Below are positions 51,613-62,110 of a stretch of DNA of 64,000 nucleotides, piece after piece (positions within the stretch are counted from its first letter, which is position 1; the number at the start of each line of letters is the position of its first letter). The translations under genes were made by a program, and so were the position numbers. This stretch comes from Aquila chrysaetos chrysaetos. Taxonomy: Eukaryota; Chordata; Aves; Accipitriformes; Accipitridae. Below the pieces are notes generated by a model. It did not search any database and had not been told where the DNA came from. It worked only from the letters and a program-made list of their open reading frames with translations. The stretch covers positions 6,891,276-6,955,275 of the forward strand of contig NC_044008.1 of assembly GCF_900496995.4 (NCBI RefSeq), written 5' to 3'.

Positions 51613-51753
51613 CTAAGGAAACCCTCCCCGCCCCTCCCCCGCCGGCGCCGTCCCACAGGGCTGACCCGCCGCCGCCGCCATCTTGGACTCAAAACGAGGC
51701 GCGGAGGTGTCCGACCCCGCCGCGCTCTCTGCTGGCACCGCTGCCGCCGCCAT
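51613..51753 (-). CDS. Short open frame in the leader with strong start context (possible uORF)
   Basis: The minus-strand ATG at 51753 sits in AAGATGG, an optimal start context, and opens 46 codons ending at TAG. A second ATG in the same context and frame lies 24 codons later at 51681. The product begins MAAAAVPAESAAGSD and contains APRFESKMAAAAGQP. Low-complexity Ala/Gly composition is expected from CGG-rich sequence. It could be an upstream open reading frame in the 5' leader. It is unlikely to be the N-terminus of the main protein, since no good donor precedes its stop. The ATGs may simply be part of the YY1 motifs. Confidence 0.25.
   Translation of the reverse strand: MAAAAVPAESAAGSDTSAPRFESKMAAAAGQPCGTAPAGEGRGGFP
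51622..51634 (-). promoter_or_regulatory. GC box (Sp1-type)
   Basis: GGGGCGGGGAGGG on the minus strand matches the extended Sp1 consensus. It lies among other G-rich stretches of the island. Confidence 0.5.
51674..51684 (-). promoter_or_regulatory. YY1-type motif, copy 1
   Basis: AAGATGGCGGC on the minus strand is the full YY1 consensus, followed by further GGC repeats. It is the left member of a duplicated promoter module (see findings). Confidence 0.65.
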
Positions 51754-51756
51754 CTT
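51746..51756 (-). promoter_or_regulatory. YY1-type motif, copy 2
   Basis: A second AAGATGGCGGC on the minus strand lies 72 bases from the first, in the same orientation and with similar flanks (AACGAGGC on the plus strand follows both). Confidence 0.65.
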
Positions 51757-51975
51757 GGGCTGGTAACGAGGCCTCGGCAGCGCCGGGCGGGCCGGTGGCC
51801 GGGCGGCGCGGGGAGCCGTCCCTCGCCGAGGCCGGAGCTGCCGTGGCAGCCGTAGGGATGGGCGCCCAGTGGGACTCAGATGTTTGGCCCCCGGGGCCGA
51901 GCAGTGCTCCCACCAACACCCAGCTCAGGCATCAGCCGCAGGCTGAGCCCACGGGTCAGCGCTGAGGCACCTGGC

Positions 51976-54900
51976 AGAGGCGGGCGTCCTGTGGCAAAAA
52001 AGAGGGGGAAGAACAAAACGGGCCTCGTGCCCCTCGGATTTACCTTGGGCTAGGCCGTGCTGCGTGAAGTACCAAGACCCTCCTTCAGAAAAGCCCGTTC
52101 TGCTGTCTTGGTTTTCTCTGGCAAACCACTAGCATTGGATATTGGAGGGTTGAAGTACAGCTTTATGGGTGAATTTCACAGGCTTGTGTGCGAAAATACA
52201 TGCGACAGGATAGGCCGGGTTGCTCGTTCCAGCTCTCCTGGCACCCAGCACACATCACAGGAGGGATGACTTTGATCCCAGCCTCACCTCTTCCTTAAGC
52301 AGAGCGCTCCCACTCCCTCTGTGCAAATTACTTACACGTATACATCCCTGTGCTTTGCATGGGGCAGCAAACCAAGCTACAAACAAAACTGGAAGGGAGG
52401 AAGCATAGGAATGCGACAAAGAGCTGCTTGAGGTTATTCAACATCTCAAATGCCACAGGGGTGTCATGACCAGAAGGGGCAACTTTGGTTTAAAAAGAAA
52501 ACCGTTGTGGTTAAGAGGGAATTTGGAGTAGCAGTAAAACATGATGTTACATTTGAAGCAAGATTAAAATAAACAGTAGTTAAAATGTACTACCAAAAGA
52601 CATCCAGTAATGATACAAACAGAGCAACATTCAGTAAACGTTTTGAGTGTTTTAAACAATCCTGTGTTTGTGTAATAGTTATGTTTAAATACTTCCTATT
52701 CAAATAGTAACCAAGGAATTTAGCATAATCTACCAAAGATAAACTCTTTCAAATAAGCAGTTCCAGACAATTTGCACTATGAATTGTGGGGCCCTCAACT
52801 TCTGATACTAATTTTTGCTAAATCTTGTAATGCAAGGACGTTTCATGACAATTTGTAGAAAGCGCTGCTCCATTCTTCCAGGGTAGATTGGATGAGTTCA
52901 ATAATTATTAACTGGTTAGCCGAAGATCAGTAAATCTTCTCCACAGATACTTCCATTTTTAATAGGCTTTCTGTCCTCAGAGTTCTCTCTCATTTTAGGT
53001 GAAAAATAGCCTGAATAATGTTACTTCTGGAAGAACTGGAATTACAGTCCCTGACATAAGAAATGCCCATGCCAGCACATCTCACTGCTCTGAGAATCTA
53101 GGAAATCTATATAGCTGTGTATGAGCATGGTTGCATATGACATTCATTTCATGTAGGAGAAAATGGCTAAAGGCAGCAAGACATAGCAGGTTGGATCGCT
53201 TTTGTCTAAATGTTTCCTCTCCTTGTGCAGAGGAAGTGTAACAGAAAACAGAAATTATTTATTGCTTTGCAATACATTTCAGAAAGTAATTGTGATTAAC
53301 TAGCCTGTCAGTATCCCATAAATCCCAAGAGGGATACTGTGGTTGGATCTGACTCCTTCCAATTTCAAGTCTTAATTGTCTTTTTAAAAATTTTAGAAGG
53401 TGGTGTAATATAAAAACATACTTAGCTTTCTTACAGCTAGGGATTTGTTTCCTCCCAAAATGGCTAATTAGTTAAGATAAATGTCTTCCACAGGGAGCTC
53501 TCTACTTCATCTGAACCATCTCGTCTCTATTTCATACATTCTCAAACTATATATCATCATTTTTGTTTCCCCATATGCTCATTGTTTCCTGTTGTACTAC
53601 TATAACTAGGATGTGGAACAGTTCTAAAATCACAGCTTTCCAAGTGGCTGACAGTGATATCATACTTGTTTTATTGCTACTCCCACATACAAATCCTGCA
53701 ATATCATTTCTATCAACACTTCGTTTCTTATTACAGTTCTTAGTCTGAGAAAGTATATGCAATCATTGTTATTTATAATGCCTAAAGATCTATGTGGCAT
53801 TGCAAGAACATAGAGGAGACCTTGCCTGTGTCTTTGCTGTCTTTGCAGGAGCGTGCCCAGGGAAGTAGGCATGGTTCTCCACAGTCTTTGACCACTGTTA
53901 CAACTACACTGCTCTCAAAACTAGTCCTGTATGTAGCCTGCTAGCTGACCCCATACTGCTTGGCTTCATGCGATTCCCAGCATGCTGATTTATTCTCCAT
54001 CTCATGTAGGTAGGATGAGCAGTGTGGGTTATGTGGTAGAAAGCTTGCCTGTGTCAAGTCCATCTGCTCTCTAAACAGCAAAGCTGCAGTTCGCTCGCTG
54101 AGTGTGAACTTGGACTGGAGAGATGTAAGGCACATTTGGATTTCTGTTGGGCATCACGTTTATGATACAGTCTAGAACTTTTCATGAAATTACATTCTGA
54201 ACTGGTAAAACCCGTTAGTGTTAGGGAACGTTCAGTGGTTACCTCAAAAGATGACATGGTCTGTGTTTAAGTTCAGATGTTGCAGCCACCTATAGCTGTG
54301 ACTGAAGCCATAGAAGTGAAGACCTTGCAAACTAACACTTCATCTCATCAAGCCTGCACTTAAGATATACCACATCAAGATGCTGAGCACTCGGCATGGC
54401 CACTGACATTACTTGGCAGCAATATTACAAAGCCAGAGTCAAAAGAAGAGGGTATTAACATTCCCTTTTAAAGTATCCTATTCCCCGTAACGTTGCAATC
54501 CTTCCTACTGGACTTCAAAGGAATACAAGAATTCATATTGCAAAAATTATGAGATTTTCATCAGCATTTATTTCTCAATGTGCTTTGCCCTTTTTTTTTT
54601 TTAAGCTATGAAGCTTATGAAACCCATTCTCTTCAATAAAACAGCATTTTAAAAAATTAAGCAGAACACAAAGCATGTGTGCAGAATTATATGAGCTAAC
54701 TGCAACATCTCATGGAAATAAATTTGTCTCTCTTCAAGTTCTGTTTACAGTCTGCCCTTACTCTATCGATGGGCTTCCTAGCTGAATCAACCCTGTGAGA
54801 TTTGAGTCTTGCAATGTGACAAGGGAATGAAGTTGATGGCCCCTCAAGATTCCTTCTTGAGCTTCTTTCTTCCTTCCTGGGCTTCCCAAGTCTTCAGAGT

Positions 54901-55905
54901 ACACTCAGCTCTGCAGGGCTGTGTGCTTACTGGTACATATGTCTTTTGCCGTCAACTGCCTCAACAAGTCACTGATAGAGCTGTAATCCCTGAGAGCGCG
55001 AGGTTTCAGAATAACGATGGCTTTGAAAATCAAACCACAGGCTTTGAATAGGCAATTGTAGACTGGAAGTCCATGAAAGTTTTGGAGCACTTTGCTGTGG
55101 TGGCCTATCCCTAAGGCAGCCCATTGGGCTAAACATATAAATTGACATAAGGACAGTGCTGTGGCCCTGAAGAGCTTGATTTTGACTTTACATTCTGTGA
55201 ACTGAAAAGACAGCAGTTAGTAGAAGTTTGTGGGTCCTAAAATAATTTTTAAAACTGGTTTTGGACTGTTCCTTTTCAAATTGTGTTTATGCTATAGGTT
55301 TGGCTTAGCTTCTGTGGTGTGTAGGGTTTCAATGTATTTTCTGTGGCATATGGCATTTCCACTTCTGCTTGCAGATCGTTTTTAAGGCACATGAGCTAAT
55401 GTTTTTTTTTCTGTGTCACTCAAAATACGAACTATTTATGCACAAGCATGTATGCCAAGAGTGAGTGACTCAGAAGATCCTGCAGGTATCTGAACAAATA
55501 CAAGCCTCTCTATTAGTCTTAAATTCAAACAATTGCCTGTTCAACCTCTGAGGCTTGTCACTTTTAAAACCTACGCTAATCATTACAAAGGATATCACTC
55601 AAAATGTCTGATTTGATATGAAGTGTTTATAGGACTATGAACAATAGGTGGCAGATGGCTATTCTTTCCATTATCATGAAGTACATCAATATTTTATAAG
55701 ATTAAATGTGCTCAGCTGCTATACCACCTGCTAGTTTTGCTTTTGTTTATTTTCCCCAAAATGAAAGTTGTGGGTGACTGTGTTTCAGGTGTTACTTTCA
55801 GCCCATCACTTGCCTGATCATGTCATAGACATTTCCAGGATCTTAGGACCAGCCAGTTCTGCAGCACTGACGATTTAGGCAGAGGTTTGCCTGTATACGC
55901 GTGGT
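51976..55905. other. Right flank of the CpG island, no gene recognised
   Basis: Composition returns to AT-rich within a few hundred bases. No interspersed repeat, RNA gene or convincing coding frame is seen. If the promoter is divergent, an exon could begin near 51.8-52.3 kb on the plus strand, but I see no decisive signal. Confidence 0.45.
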
Positions 55906-55909
55906 AGCA

Positions 55910-56346
55910 TCAGCCCACCATCTTATACTGAAACACTGCGTTATATTGAGGAAGGGATCTGTTAAAAGCAGGCATGGGAGTGGGACTTGAAGCAGGAGGG
56001 TTTGCCCTTTGCTTCATTGTTGACTGCTGATGTAATTTTTCTGGCTGCCTAAAAGACTGTTTTCTCTTCCTTTTGGTTCTGATTGTTCGCTTGCCCTCAC
56101 TCAGTCCCATTGTCTACAGGCTCCCTTGGTTTGCTGAGGTTCAGGTTTCACTGATTCAGGCCTCTCTTCCTGCTTTTGGTGGCTCCTGCCATGGGAATCA
56201 GATTTGAATGTATGCAGCGCTTGCTGTCGCTGCCTGATGAAAGGGGCTATTTCTGTCCCCTCTGTCTGTCAAGACAGATTTTCTTCATCTCCTTCCTTTT
56301 TTCCCAAATTTTCTGTCTCCTCTAGCATTTTCTTGCCTTTTTCCAT
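55910..56346 (-). pseudogene. Protein-like but interrupted frame; possible decayed coding sequence
   Basis: On the minus strand an ATG at 56346 opens MEKGKKMLEETENLGKK and runs 25 codons to a TGA. The same frame then continues for 55 more codons, including IRQRQQALHTFKSDSHGRSH and PESVKPEPQQTKGACRQWD, before another TGA. In another frame an overlapping 66-codon stretch begins MGLSEGKRTIRTKRKRKQSF and ends YNAVFQYKMVG. The composition (Lys, Glu, Gln, Pro, Ser) resembles a disordered nuclear protein, and one stop plus a frame change would fit a decayed gene or retrocopy. Purine-rich DNA also gives such frames by composition alone, and I find no poly-A tail, so the call is weak. Confidence 0.2.
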
Positions 56347-59300
56347 TTGCCTCATTCTGTTTTATTCCTTCCATTACTTCAGTATTCTCTCATTTCTTTC
56401 TCTCTCTCCTTTTAAATGTTGATTTAGCTTTCAGTATTCTTTTATCTATGAAAAGTACACATAGAACAAAGTTTAATACACTCATACAGTACAATACAAC
56501 TTTTGAAAATGTCTCCTTAATACCAAGTAGCTTTTCAGTGAACAGAAAAACATCACAATACCAAAAATGTGTCACTTACCTGTATATCCCATGTCATGTA
56601 ACTTCCCGGAGATGCCTTCCCACATTGACTAGGCAGATAATGCAAGATGGCTATGCGTAGAAAATGCAAAAATTAGAAAGCCTGACTGAGGAAGGCACAT
56701 GTGGCTGTATCAAAACCAAAGCATATGATGGGTTTAAAACATGAAATCGGGGTGTTTTCCTAAATCTGAATTTTACATTTTTGTTAACCGGATTTCATCC
56801 TGCTCCCACAGCAGAAGGAGAAGGGATTTGATGAAAGAGAGGGAAAAGCTATAATCAAATCATACAGCTTTCAAATCAAGGAAAAGTAGAACACAGAACA
56901 GAGAAAGAAAAGGAACAGATAAGAAGACAGAAGATTAAGTCTTATTGGTAATGATGCACAAGAAAACAAAACATTAGCTTCATCTTTTGTGTGCCTTAGT
57001 GTGGTTTTCCAGGACAGTCACTGGAAGATACGTTTTTGTAAACTCTGAAGAGCTGATGGAGAGTTACAGAAAGACAAGGAACCTGGAATCTCTTATAGAG
57101 TCAGTTTTCAGAGCACAGCTACTATTAGAGTAAAGTTCATTATCACTCACCTGTAACCACCAGAATGTCAGAAGTAACTCAAAGTTAACAGAAATAGAAT
57201 AATTTCTTAGATACCAACAAATTTAAAAACCTCAAAGGGATACATCTTCATGAAGTTACAAGCAGATGAAAACGGCAGCCCATAATAAAATGTGTAGATA
57301 CTCTGTGCTGTAATAGTGTATCCTGCAAAAGGTGTAATTACTTGTCTAATGTAGTGCAAAAGTTAAATCTTTATGACTTTTCCATTTGCTGCTGAAACAA
57401 GCAGACAGCGAAGTGTAAATGACTGATGGAGAAGAAATACATTCATTTTGTTCAGGTAAAGCTCCTTGTGGAAGATCAGAGTAATTTTTTTCCAACAGTG
57501 TGCTATTTAGAGTCTTTTCCCAGCTCCACTTCATGCAGAATTTATATAGCACAATATGAAATGGGGGATGCAAGTTGGGCTTTTAAGCACGTTCTTCCTC
57601 CTCTGCCTTGAGCCATCTGTGTTCGGTCAGCCTCCTGTTCGGGGTAAAGCAGCGTGAAGGTTTCCTATGAAGCCTTAACGGTAGAAATAGCTTGCCAAGG
57701 AAATGGAAGTCCTATCCGTTTATCTTTTCCCTAACCAAGCCCATATGTCAACTGTAGAGTGAAACAAGCCAACAAGAGGGTGGCCAAGCTCTCTCAAGCT
57801 GTTTCACACCAGTAAGCAACCGAGTTCATTTCCCACGGTAGGGCCATTGCACAACTGGCAATAAGACTGCCCAAATACGGGGACTGTGGGGTAATTCACA
57901 TTCCCGGCTGATGAAGAAGATGTGCTCACAGATACCACTGAGGCTGGTGTTTACACCAGGTCTTACTAGGAGCCAGTTACCCAATTTCATCCTGTAAGGA
58001 AGCCAGGGGACCGTGTAGACAGCCTCCATCATTAATAAAGGCACCCCTCGCCTTTGGCAAACCAAGCCAGGTTTAGGTGGTAAAGCAGCCTGAAGCTTCC
58101 CAAACATTTGACAAATACCTCCAGAGTGTAAACATGCTTTATCCTGTCACAAAATTTTTATGCAAAGAAGAGCTTTCTGAAAGGTGAGGCACCAACCACC
58201 AAATAACACTCTTTTTTCCTCAAAGTTTCCTTATAATCCGATAATTTTCTATCAGACGTGGAGTTTTTTCTCCTTCCCTAACCTCAAAATAATAAGCAGA
58301 ATTCAATCTGACCACACTTCAGATCGATCAACATCATGAAAGGTGGATTTTCTTAAATACTGGGTTGAGGGGAAAGTGAATTTGTGCAAGGACACACATA
58401 CCTTGAGATATATGAGCCAATCGGCTTAAAATGTTGTTTTGCCCTGACCTGACAAGGCTTGCTGTCTCTGGCAACGCATAATCTCTTTTAATATACTACC
58501 AGGAAGGTGATGGCTGTTTGAAAATGCTTCTAAACTGCAGTTTATCTAGAAGGCTGACACCTTAATAGAAACTATACCATCTCTTTGGGAACCCTGTTAG
58601 GAGCAGATATTAATAAGGGTTTGTGTTGATTCAGGAGAGAAATGGATAAGGAAAGACTCTGAATCAACTTGTTACAGGTTTTGTGGAGAAGTTTAAAAAA
58701 TTGTGTGTCGAGGATTTTAAAGCGGACACTGCCAATGGAGATACCTATTTTACTTGATAAAGTCATGAGGCTTTGTCCTGCACATCAGTATGTTTTCCTA
58801 AGAGTGTGCTTCTCTTATTCATCACCGTCAGCATGATTTAAAGTTGTGCATTTAAGACTCAAGTAAGCTTCTTTGCAAACACTCTTGAGAATAGGATCAA
58901 AATGGGAAGAGATTACATGTAATCTAATTATGTTAGGTTCCATTTGAAATCCTTCAGTGTAAAAATTAAAAGAATACGGCACAGCTTTACAATATGCTAT
59001 AGTTCACATGGAAATTATATGAGCATGTGTAAATGAGCCAACATGTGAGAAAATGTCATATGTTGGGTATACAGCAACATTTGCTTTAAAGACTCTAAAT
59101 CTGAGGACTAGAATGGTTTGGTGAACTAAAAATAAATTACAAGAACTTTACTCCCTATGTCATTAATGTGAAGCTAGCGTTTGCCTCTTATTATCTGGCC
59201 ACAGCTTATATGAAAAAGCTGGCAATCAAAAGAAGTGTATTAAAAAGTCAACACCAAACATGACATTGGTCAGCAAGGTTGTGGCTGGAGCAGCACCGAC

Positions 59301-61655
59301 ACTGACGATTAACATCTGTTCACGGGACAGACAGTGAATCTCTGTTGCTAAGTGGTCTGTACATTTACACCACAAAATTCACTTTAAGGTAAGGGCTGTT
59401 TTGAGTAATTCTTCATGCTCAGAGTCTTTTCAAAAACACACAAGTGAATTAAGTTAACTTTGGCCATAGGATAAGGAAAGGTAGTTTCACTGAAATTGCA
59501 CCACCTTAAGATCCACACTGAATCAGGCCTCAAATTATGTATTAAAAGTCTGATATTCACGTGTGCTCCAAATCTGCTTGGAGGGAGGACCTAGAAAGCC
59601 CTGTAGTCTCACTCACTTCATGCATTAAGTGCTTCAAATGATCTGGTGAGGGGCTCAGGTGCAGTACTTCCCCTCCACATCACCACCAATGGTCCCAATC
59701 CATGCATGATCAAATTCAGAACTGGACTATGCTACATTTGTCACTTGGGTTTTGGAATGGAGGCTGTCCTTCCTAGGCTTGGGTCTAGAGCACCACCCAA
59801 CTTCCCAAACTGTTCTGTGAGATTGCTCAAAACTGGGATTGTAGAAAGCTCATGAAAACTTCTTGTCCATTTATATTTCCATTATCCTGAGTTATATCAA
59901 AACTGGATTCAGAAAACAGGTTCCTTTCTCATTTTGAATTTGATCTATGAGCTTAAGAAGTTTCTACAAAGTCCCCTTAAGAAGGAGAAGGTTGGATTTC
60001 TCTTCAGATTTTTCTCCAATTTTAGAAAATGGATCAAGCTGCAAAATTCAGACCTGCATTTTGCCCTCCACCACAGGACTCACATTCTAATCCACTGTAA
60101 GACTACAGATCATTTGCCAAGACTATTTCTAGCACAGTTCCAAACATTTGGGCACATCTTGATCTGGTGAGTTGTAGTCTGGCTCTGTCTGATCACAGAA
60201 CAGCAGCTAGAGAATCCTCATATTACGTGCTCTACAACCAAAAGAAACAAATATATTTAAAACAATGAAATAAGTTCTGTACCAGTTGCTGGCCAGATGG
60301 TATTGTGAATTGTTACAATTCATCAGCAAAACAGAGGAAGGAAGTGTTTTAAAGCAAGATTATATTATTTTCCTTAAGTTCTTATTATGAAATCTTCCTG
60401 AAGTGAACTTACAAAACTCGAAAACCCTTCCAGAGGGAATGAATGGAACAGGGCAAACCGGAGACTCGCTGGGGAGTAGTTAAAAACAAGGGCAAAGTAT
60501 AGAATGACAGTGAAATAAAGGAAGAACCCATTACCAAGTTTTCAGTTTGGGAAGATGAACGAAGAAAAACACAAGTAACAGAAGAAAATAAGTTGTACAT
60601 AAAAGTATATGGTGTTTCTGTCCTCTTAATAATTATAGATTGGAAAGCACCCAGGGTCTTCCTTCATGCTGGAGGGAAATAAGCCTGAAAGCTGAGAAAG
60701 CAGATAAGGCAAGCAGTGATATATTCACTGTATAGGCAGACTGCAAGATTTAGCAAATTACTGCCAATAAAGTGCCTTGAGATCCTTAAGAAAAAATGCT
60801 GAGAAAAATGCATTTTATTTTTGCTGTCATTTAAGAAACAAAATACATTTGAAAACCATGAGAAAAAATGTGTCTTAAATGAAAATGACCCCTGACCATT
60901 AAGTTCACTCCAGTCAAATAAAACACATCCTGTTTTTGTAACTTTTTTATACAAGGCAGATCCTGGTCTGTGTACACTCTTTCCAGCCAAGGATTTGACC
61001 CATAGTTGAATTTTAATTAGAAGCAGAGGAGATAATGGAAAATATAAGGTGCTGCTCCCACTTCAGTTAAGATAAAGGGTGAAATCTGCATTTGGGAAAA
61101 TGCAGAAAATGGACTAAGTTCATTGTACTGTCTCTCAACTAAAATTAATTGGTACAAAGAGTTTAGAAGTACCCTCTGGCAGGGCCAACATATCCACTGT
61201 ATCAGCTAATTGAATGACACATAATTTGTCACTTCAAATACATCTCAGACTTTCCATACAATCATGAAAATCTGTCACACAAGCTGCATCAGCCTTTTCA
61301 TGATAATTTTGTCTGAAACATCTGCATTGAGCCAGAAAGGCGTAATCATGTTGTGTCCTGCATCAGTCACCCCCATGAAGGAATCGTCGGTGACCCCCTG
61401 CCTTTATTGTGCATAAAGGAATCTTTTTTCTCCTTGTCTAGACTTTGTGGAAGAGCTGGGAAAAGCCTGGTATGTGCAGAGTCTCCGGACAAGCCATAGA
61501 TGAGCGGGGTCGCAAGTGTACCTAACCACCTTTTTTGTGAGACTGCTTATCCAGAGACTGCTGAGCTCAGTTCTACAGCCTGTTTCATGCAAGAAGTCAG
61601 ACAAGAGGATCTCCTCATGTAGTAGCCACATAGGGCAGGATTGATCTTACTTAAT
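56347..61655. other. AT-rich sequence, no gene recognised
   Basis: No repeat family, RNA gene or convincing coding frame is seen. Short open frames on both strands have no recognisable motifs. Confidence 0.5.
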
Positions 61656-62110
61656 CTTAGGTGTCTACAATGTGCCTATACATAAACTAGGTGTCTAGGC
61701 TCCCATTCTGGTTGCTGGAGGGCTAGTCAAAGGAGTTTAGGGTTCAGCTCGTTATAAAACAGACACTTACAGTTGATTGGATTAATCACACCCTAAGCTC
61801 CACTGACCAGCTCTTCATTGATTATACTGGGAAATTACTCAATAAGTACTTGCTCAGCTTTAGACGTCTATTTTATAAATGCCTGAGATCAGGTTCAGTT
61901 TGCAGTTTGAGACACTTAACAGTATGTGTTTTCAAGATGCGAGTTAGGTGTCTAAGCTTCCTTTACAGCTAATGGTGATCTGATCAGTAGTCAATGAATC
62001 TTGAGCGCTGTCAAGCTAACCAACCATAGGTGCCTCCTCTGACCGCGATGGGAGCTACGACAGCTAGCTCACATGTAAACACCTACGTGCAGACACCTAA
62101 ATTTAGGTAT
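61656..62110. repeat. Possible very old repeat with recurring TAGGTGTCTA motif
   Basis: The motif TTAGGTGTCTA, with small changes, recurs at about 61657, 61688, 61944 and 62024 (TAGGTGCCT). In inverted form it appears as ACACCTA/GACACCTAA near 62079-62100. A perfect 14-base palindrome, ACCTAAATTTAGGT, lies at 62095-62108. Direct and inverted copies of a short motif over about 450 bases suggest the eroded remains of a DNA-transposon-like or other ancient repeat. The family is not identified. Confidence 0.35.

Larger units (their letters stand above)
51483..51760 (-). other. Proposed untranslated first exon of the minus-strand gene
   Basis: This is an inference from position and signals. On the minus strand transcription could start near the YY1 motifs (about 51.69-51.77 kb). 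A plausible donor, GAGCAAAG|GTAGGGGC, follows at the left boundary. The exon would have no long coding frame, only the short frame at 51613-51753. The next coding exon would be at 28.4-28.5 kb. The right boundary is arbitrary within about 100 bases, and other GT sites in the island could serve. Confidence 0.35.
50690..51975. promoter_or_regulatory. CpG island and probable promoter
   Basis: Sequence composition changes abruptly here from AT-rich to strongly G+C-rich with dense CpG. It includes long C runs, (CCG)n-like stretches and GGCGCG clusters, then falls back to AT-rich within a few hundred bases on each side. The densest CpG part is about 51000-51850. The element contains two YY1-type motifs, a GC box and ETS-type cores. 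The YY1 motifs read AAGATGGCGGC on the minus strand, the sense orientation usual just downstream of start sites, which favours minus-strand transcription. Divergent transcription is possible. No TATA box is evident. Confidence 0.88.

Noticed and set aside
51549..51965. 138-codon plus-strand frame and several minus-strand frames in the CpG island
   Set aside because: Pro, Ala, Gly and Arg-rich frames are expected in any G+C-rich island. Starts are non-ATG or in poor context and there is no homology.
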